DNA of 64,000 nucleotides from Rhodococcoides trifolii (lineage in GTDB: Bacteria > Actinomycetota > Actinomycetes > Mycobacteriales > Mycobacteriaceae): assembly GCF_014635345.1 (NCBI RefSeq), contig NZ_BMCU01000001.1, forward strand, positions 1-64,000. Direction: 5' to 3'. Shown here one piece after another: positions 60,375 to 64,000 of this stretch. The stretch's first letter is position 1. Each line of letters begins with the position of its first letter. The position numbers and the translations under genes are program-made. The notes beneath the pieces are model-generated. The model was not told where the DNA came from, did not search any database, and worked only from the letters and a program-made list of their open reading frames with translations.

Positions 60375-60797
60375 GTGCCTATCGCAGCAGTCGACTACAA
60401 CCACGTCCGACTCACCGTCACCGACATCGAGAAGTCGCGCGCGTTCTACGATTCCGTCTTCGGCTTCGACGTGGCCTTCGAGCTGCCCCCGAACCCGGAC
60501 GAGGCGACCAAGGAAGCGCTCGCGTTCCTCTTCGGCGGCGTCATCTACAAGTTCGGCGGCGGATTGCTCGGCTTGCGCCCGGTTGCCGACGACTCGTTCC
60601 ACGAGGACCGCACGGGCCTCGACCACCTGAGCTTCACGGTCGGTAGCTTGCAAGACCTGCACGACGCAGCCAAGGTGCTCGACGACTTGGGCGTCGCGCA
60701 CGAGGGCGTCAAGGATCTCGGTGACGCCGGCATGGCCATCCTGGAGTTCCGCGACCCCGACAATATCGCGCTGGAAATCGCCGGCCCGAACAACTGA
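60375..60797 (+). CDS. VOC-family (glyoxalase/dioxygenase fold) protein
   Basis: 140 residues with two beta-alpha-beta-beta-beta modules. The first starts DYNHVRLTVTDIEKSRAFYDSVFGFDV, the second GLDHLSFTVGSLQDL, and the end FRDPDNIALEI carries the usual metal-ligand Glu. His, His and Glu residues fit a metal site. The GTG start has AAGGAG five bases upstream. The substrate cannot be told from sequence. Confidence 0.85.
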   Translation: MPIAAVDYNHVRLTVTDIEKSRAFYDSVFGFDVAFELPPNPDEATKEALAFLFGGVIYKFGGGLLGLRPVADDSFHEDRTGLDHLSFTVGSLQDLHDAAKVLDDLGVAHEGVKDLGDAGMAILEFRDPDNIALEIAGPNN

Positions 60798-60806
60798 CGT
60801 ATGCCG

Positions 60807-60845
60807 CCTAGCATCTACTTTCCGATAAGGAATGTAGATGCTAGG
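60807..60845. promoter_or_regulatory. Long palindrome, likely operator of the membrane protein/regulator operon
   Basis: Perfect 12-bp arms CCTAGCATCTAC and GTAGATGCTAGG flank TTTCCGATAAGGAAT, itself partly symmetrical (TTCC/GGAA). The palindrome ends 8 bp before the ATG of the small membrane protein gene. No T-run follows, so a regulator-binding operator overlapping the promoter or a leaderless start is more likely than a terminator. Confidence 0.7.
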
Positions 60846-60853
60846 TTGGAGTC

Positions 60854-61261
60854 ATGGATCAGAACGAAGCCCGAGCCCAGCTGGACGCCGTGCGGCGTGC
60901 ACACCGCGATTCGGCCCGACCGTCACTCCCCATCGCCGTCACCGTCGGTGCTGCCGTGCTCGCCGGTGTGGGAGTCGCCTTGCTAGGCCGGCCGGATGCA
61001 GTCGCAATCACGAGGTTGCTCAGCGTTGCCCTTCTCGCAGCGGCCTACCTGCTGCCCACCCTCTATCGCACGCGACGGGGCCTCGACGGGTATCAGGGGC
61101 AGGTACGCCAGACCAACATCGTCTGGTCGATCAGCTTCGTGACCCTGTTCGTCTGTGGTCTGAACGCCGACACCACACTCGCGGTCGTGTACCTCGTGTT
61201 CGGCATCGTCGTAGCCGTGACCTACTTCTTCGCCCTCCGCGGGTGGGGACTACCCAAGTGA
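60854..61261 (+). CDS. Small membrane protein of unknown function
   Basis: 135 residues with four predicted membrane helices after a charged N-terminus (MDQNEARAQLDAVRRAHRDSARPS). I do not recognise a named family. Similar small membrane proteins paired with winged-helix regulators occur widely in actinobacteria. GGAG lies only two bases before the ATG, so initiation may be unusual. It overlaps the downstream regulator gene by 4 bp. Confidence 0.75.
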   Translation: MDQNEARAQLDAVRRAHRDSARPSLPIAVTVGAAVLAGVGVALLGRPDAVAITRLLSVALLAAAYLLPTLYRTRRGLDGYQGQVRQTNIVWSISFVTLFVCGLNADTTLAVVYLVFGIVVAVTYFFALRGWGLPK

Positions 61262-61554
61262 CTGCCATCCTCGACGAAACCTTGTCCGCACCAACACGTC
61301 TGAAGATCTGCGGATACCTGTCAGGTTGTACGGAAGCGGACTTCAAGGTGGTCCAGGACTACTGCGCCATCTCGCAGTCCAGCCTGTCCAAGCATCTCAC
61401 CACGCTCAGCGACAAGGGTTACGTAGAAATTCGCAAGGTCAGCGCTGCCCGCTACACGAAGACCCGGTTGAGCTTGACCGACGCCGGACGTCGCGCCCTC
61501 GGGGAACACGTCGAGTACCTACGATCGATCGCCGAATCGGTTGCGCAGGGCTAA
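61258..61554 (+). CDS. Winged-helix transcriptional regulator (HTH_34-like)
   Basis: 98 residues. A single winged-helix domain is visible: LSAPTRLKICGYLSG, the recognition region QSSLSKHLTTLSDKGYVEIRK and a wing TKTRLSLTDAGRRAL. It is in the MarR/ArsR-like HTH_34 group. Coupled to the membrane protein gene by GTGA, it probably binds the palindrome upstream and represses its own operon. The stop overlaps the convergent PlsC gene by 4 bp. Confidence 0.85.
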   Translation: MTAILDETLSAPTRLKICGYLSGCTEADFKVVQDYCAISQSSLSKHLTTLSDKGYVEIRKVSAARYTKTRLSLTDAGRRALGEHVEYLRSIAESVAQG

Positions 61555-62327
61555 CTCTGCTTCTTCCTCGCCTCGCGAGCCGCGGTACGAGCGTCGACGT
61601 CTGCTCGGTCCATCACATCGGCCTCGGCCAACGTGGGCGCACTGCCACCCAGCCGTGCCGGCACCCAGTACTCCCCCGCCGGGTGTTCGTAACTCTTCTG
61701 GAGTTCGGCGAGCATTCCCTGCATCGTCGCGCGAAGCAGAGCGGTCAGTTCGGGCGCGGGCAGGTTGGGCGGAATGGGCTGACCGACCGCAATCGAGATC
61801 GGGGTGTTCGTGCGTCCGAGCCGCTTCGGAAAGCCCTTGGTCCATACACGTTGTGCACCCCAGATGACGGTCGGGATGATGGGCACCTGCGCTTCGATGG
61901 CCATCCGTGCCGCGCCGGACTTGAATTCCTTGATCTCGAAACTGCGGCTGATGGTCGCCTCCGGGTAGACCCCGACCAATTCACCCTTCTTCAGGTCCTC
62001 GACGGCTGCGCGATACGAATCGGCGCCCGCCGCCCGGTCGACCGGAATGTGCTTCAGCGCGCGCATTATCGGGCCGGAGATCTTGTTGTCGAAGACCTCC
62101 TTCTTGGCCATGAACCGGATGTAGCGCTTGACCGAGCGTGGTGCGATGCCCGCGTAGGTGAAGTCCAGGTAACCGGTGTGATTGACGGCGATCACCGCGC
62201 CACCCCTGGCGGGGATGTTGTTCTCGCCCGTGATCGTGAACTTCAGGCCCTCCGCTGCAAAGACGGTGCGGGCGATGCCGATGACGGTGCGGTAGACGGG
62301 TTCCACGGATGCAGCGTAACCGCTCAT
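61551..62327 (-). CDS. 1-acyl-sn-glycerol-3-phosphate acyltransferase-like (PlsC)
   Basis: About 258 residues with the acyltransferase HX4D motif NHTGYLD, then GELVGVYPEATIS for glycerol-phosphate binding and VPIIPTVIWG. It should acylate lysophosphatidate or a related lipid at the membrane. The ATG of MSGYAASVEP is used; a GTG seven codons later is also possible, and neither has a clear ribosome-binding site. The C-terminal 30 residues are charged and variable. Confidence 0.85.
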   Translation of the reverse strand: MSGYAASVEPVYRTVIGIARTVFAAEGLKFTITGENNIPARGGAVIAVNHTGYLDFTYAGIAPRSVKRYIRFMAKKEVFDNKISGPIMRALKHIPVDRAAGADSYRAAVEDLKKGELVGVYPEATISRSFEIKEFKSGAARMAIEAQVPIIPTVIWGAQRVWTKGFPKRLGRTNTPISIAVGQPIPPNLPAPELTALLRATMQGMLAELQKSYEHPAGEYWVPARLGGSAPTLAEADVMDRADVDARTAAREARKKQS

Positions 62328-62369
62328 TCGTACAAGGCGGCCGAGCTCGACGCTTTCTACCGTGAGTTC

Positions 62370-62741
62370 ATGCATCCGCAACCGATGATCGCCGTCTCGG
62401 ACATCGACGCCTCTCGATCTTGGTACCGAGTCACGTTGGGCCTGGTCAGCGGACACGGAGGGCACGACTACGAGCAACTTCTGTTCGACGCGACGATGGT
62501 CCTCCAGTTGCACCGGCTGGACGAGACCCATCACCACGAGCCGATCGGCGCCGCGGGGACACCCCTCGGAAACGGTGTTGCCTTGTGGTTCGCGGCAGCG
62601 GACTTCGATCAGGCGACGGACCGCATACGCGCAGCCGACCCCGTGGTGGTCACCGAAGCCCACCACAATCCCAATGCCGGTCACCGCGAGATCTGGATTC
62701 GAGATCCCGACGGGTACCTGGTGGTCGTCGCAGGAACATGA
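62370..62741 (+). CDS. VOC-family protein
   Basis: About 123 residues, a single VOC domain pair. MIAVSDIDASRSWYRVTLGL opens the first module and EIWIRDPDGYLVVVAG closes the second with the family's DPDGY motif. It is unrelated at the detail level to the other VOC gene 1.6 kb away. The in-frame sequence is open upstream of the ATG without a good alternative start. It is divergent from the PlsC gene with only 42 bp between starts. Confidence 0.8.
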   Translation: MHPQPMIAVSDIDASRSWYRVTLGLVSGHGGHDYEQLLFDATMVLQLHRLDETHHHEPIGAAGTPLGNGVALWFAAADFDQATDRIRAADPVVVTEAHHNPNAGHREIWIRDPDGYLVVVAGT

Positions 62742-62745
62742 GATC

Positions 62746-63885
62746 TCAGCGCGGCGCCGGAACCCACTTCCGCGCCGCGAGAGCCAGACCCAGAGTGGGC
62801 ACAGCGAGTGCTCCCACGAGCGGGATCAGTGCGGTAACCGTGGATCCCGTCGCCACGTACGCGAAGACGGCGACCGCGACCGCCTCGGACAGAAAGCCGG
62901 ACACCGACGTCACCGTGGCACGTGCCTCACCCTCGATCGAATCCTGTAATCGTGCCTCGGCGACGATCACGACGTTGTACATCAGTCCGTATGCCACTGC
63001 GAGAGCGATGAATCCGCCGATCTGCCCCGATACGGGCACCTCCGCGAGCGCCACCGACGCGACGCCGAGCATCACCGCGACCGTTCGATTCGACATGCGC
63101 GACGTCCGGCCGGCAACCGCGGTACCGAGCGCCTGGGCGGTCGCGGGAAGTGCGACGAGAAGCGCGGCGCCGGTGAGGGATGCGCCTTCGTCGTCCGCCG
63201 CGAGAGGGAAGTACTCGTCGAACGCCAGCAGGCCGGTCAGCATCGCGACGAAGAGCACCGCGCGCCGTACGACCCTGTGTCGCGCCGCCTCCCCGACCCC
63301 CTCCCGGAGCATTGCGAGGTACGAGGCACTGTCGTCGCCGAAGTAGGCGGGAGGGTCGGGGAATCCAGCGGCGATCGCAGCTTGGACCAGAACGACTGCG
63401 ACACTGACCCATCCGACGAGCTGTAGGCCGTTCTCCAGGGTCAGAATCGGGGCGGCGACGAGGTAGGCGAGCACGGTCGTCACCATCGACGTCGCTTCCG
63501 CGATGCCCATCAGCCCGGCGTAGGAGTCGGGCCGACCCTGACGAACCAACTCGTCGTAGACGAGCGCCTGGTAGGTACCGGAGACGACGGCGGTGCTCGC
63601 CCCCCAGAGCACGAACCCTGCCGCGAACCACCAGTACGACGTGCCGACGGTGAACGCGGCAAAGGCGGCCGACACGAGGAGTGACGCAAAGACCATCAGT
63701 GCGCGCCGCGAGTAACTGTCGGCCCATGCGCCGGACGGGATTTCGAGAACGAACGCGGTCATCGACCACACGACGAACAACGTCGAGATCTGCGCGGTAT
63801 CGAGCCCGTTGTCTCGGAAGACGATGGCGTACACCGCGTAGAGCGGCACAATTTCGCCCACAGCCGAGTAGGCAACCGTGCGCAC
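62746..63885 (-). CDS. MFS transporter
   Basis: 379 residues with about 11-12 membrane segments and the MFS motif-A-like GAWADSYSRRALM after helix 2. The central loop (SYLAMLREGVGEAARHRVVRRA) divides the two six-helix halves. It is probably a proton-coupled efflux or uptake system for a small compound; the substrate is unknown. A GTG start is used, and the first helix is short, so the true start could be slightly upstream. Confidence 0.82.
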   Translation of the reverse strand: MRTVAYSAVGEIVPLYAVYAIVFRDNGLDTAQISTLFVVWSMTAFVLEIPSGAWADSYSRRALMVFASLLVSAAFAAFTVGTSYWWFAAGFVLWGASTAVVSGTYQALVYDELVRQGRPDSYAGLMGIAEATSMVTTVLAYLVAAPILTLENGLQLVGWVSVAVVLVQAAIAAGFPDPPAYFGDDSASYLAMLREGVGEAARHRVVRRAVLFVAMLTGLLAFDEYFPLAADDEGASLTGAALLVALPATAQALGTAVAGRTSRMSNRTVAVMLGVASVALAEVPVSGQIGGFIALAVAYGLMYNVVIVAEARLQDSIEGEARATVTSVSGFLSEAVAVAVFAYVATGSTVTALIPLVGALAVPTLGLALAARKWVPAPR

Positions 63886-63971
63886 GTCGAAGGCATTGGG
63901 GCGTCGTCAAAGCATGGGCCGATGGTAGGACATCCGTGTGCACGACACCAGAGGTTTGTAGCGTGGTGTCC

Positions 63972-64000
63972 ATGGCTACCGATCCCCGCACCGCACGCGA
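63972..64000 (+). CDS. Possible start of a gene running off the window
   Basis: An ATG followed by GCTACCGATCCCCGC (MATDPRTAR) is open to the window end. Two in-frame GTG codons precede it. Only nine codons are visible, so reality and function cannot be judged. Confidence 0.3.

Noticed and set aside
61551..62684. Longer PlsC frame with about 120 extra N-terminal residues
   Set aside because: The extension is antisense to the VOC gene and shows no similarity to acyltransferases.

Overview
The window is high-GC actinobacterial DNA from a mycolic-acid bacterium (Mycobacteriales). It carries the conserved locus that builds the mycolyl-arabinogalactan cell wall. Gene content and order (dprE1-dprE2-aftA-emb, then accD4-pks13-fadD32, a cutinase-like enzyme, mycolyltransferases, aftB-ubiA-PAP2-glfT2-glf and a PGRP amidase) match the Mycobacterium tuberculosis Rv3789-Rv3813 region. 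The single emb gene, three tandem mycolyltransferases, LGFP-repeat proteins and inserted extra genes point to Rhodococcus or a close relative; that genus call is an inference.

Bases 1-12800 hold the 3' end of rmlC, a GtrA protein, the DprE1/DprE2 epimerisation pair, the priming arabinosyltransferase AftA, two extra polytopic membrane proteins that may be GT-C enzymes, and one EmbC-type arabinosyltransferase. A minus-strand MerR-HEAT/HEAT operon is inserted between aftA and emb, with a MerR-type 19-bp-spacer promoter. Bases 12800-14230 hold a solitary AbiEi/DUF559-like gene bracketed by two inverted arrays of three 63-bp hairpin repeats. Bases 14237-36736 are a long minus-strand block. It covers mycolic acid condensation (FadD32, Pks13, AccD4), a cutinase-like lipase/esterase, a DUF732 lipoprotein, three mycolyltransferases, AftB, decaprenyl-phosphoribose synthesis (UbiA and a PAP2 phosphatase) and galactan synthesis (Glf, GlfT2). 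Together these genes make DPA, galactan, arabinan and mycolate and join them into one envelope.

Bases 36946-41619 carry a secreted PGRP amidase with LGFP-like repeats, a HAD phosphatase and an ABC-F ATPase. Bases 41849-60199 form a second surface-polysaccharide locus of the Wzx/Wzy type. It has a WecB/TagA glycosyltransferase, a sugar oxidoreductase, an epimerase, two DegT aminotransferases, a NeuD-like and a WbpD-like acetyltransferase, a flippase, several glycosyltransferases, a Wzz-like chain-length protein and an O-antigen-ligase/polymerase-like protein. It also contains two paralogous secreted lipoproteins that look like an uncharacterised glycoside hydrolase family. Most plus-strand genes from 41849 to 51590 overlap by 4 bp and are probably translationally coupled.

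Bases 60375-64000 are ordinary accessory genes: two VOC proteins, a small membrane protein with a winged-helix regulator behind a long palindrome, a PlsC-type acyltransferase and an MFS transporter. No tRNA, rRNA, CRISPR array, transposase, integrase or phage gene was seen. No gene-free stretch exceeds about 300 bp. Two dispersed repeat families stand out: the 63-bp hairpin unit and a 20-bp GC-rich element that sits inside the pks13 and glfT2 coding sequences.
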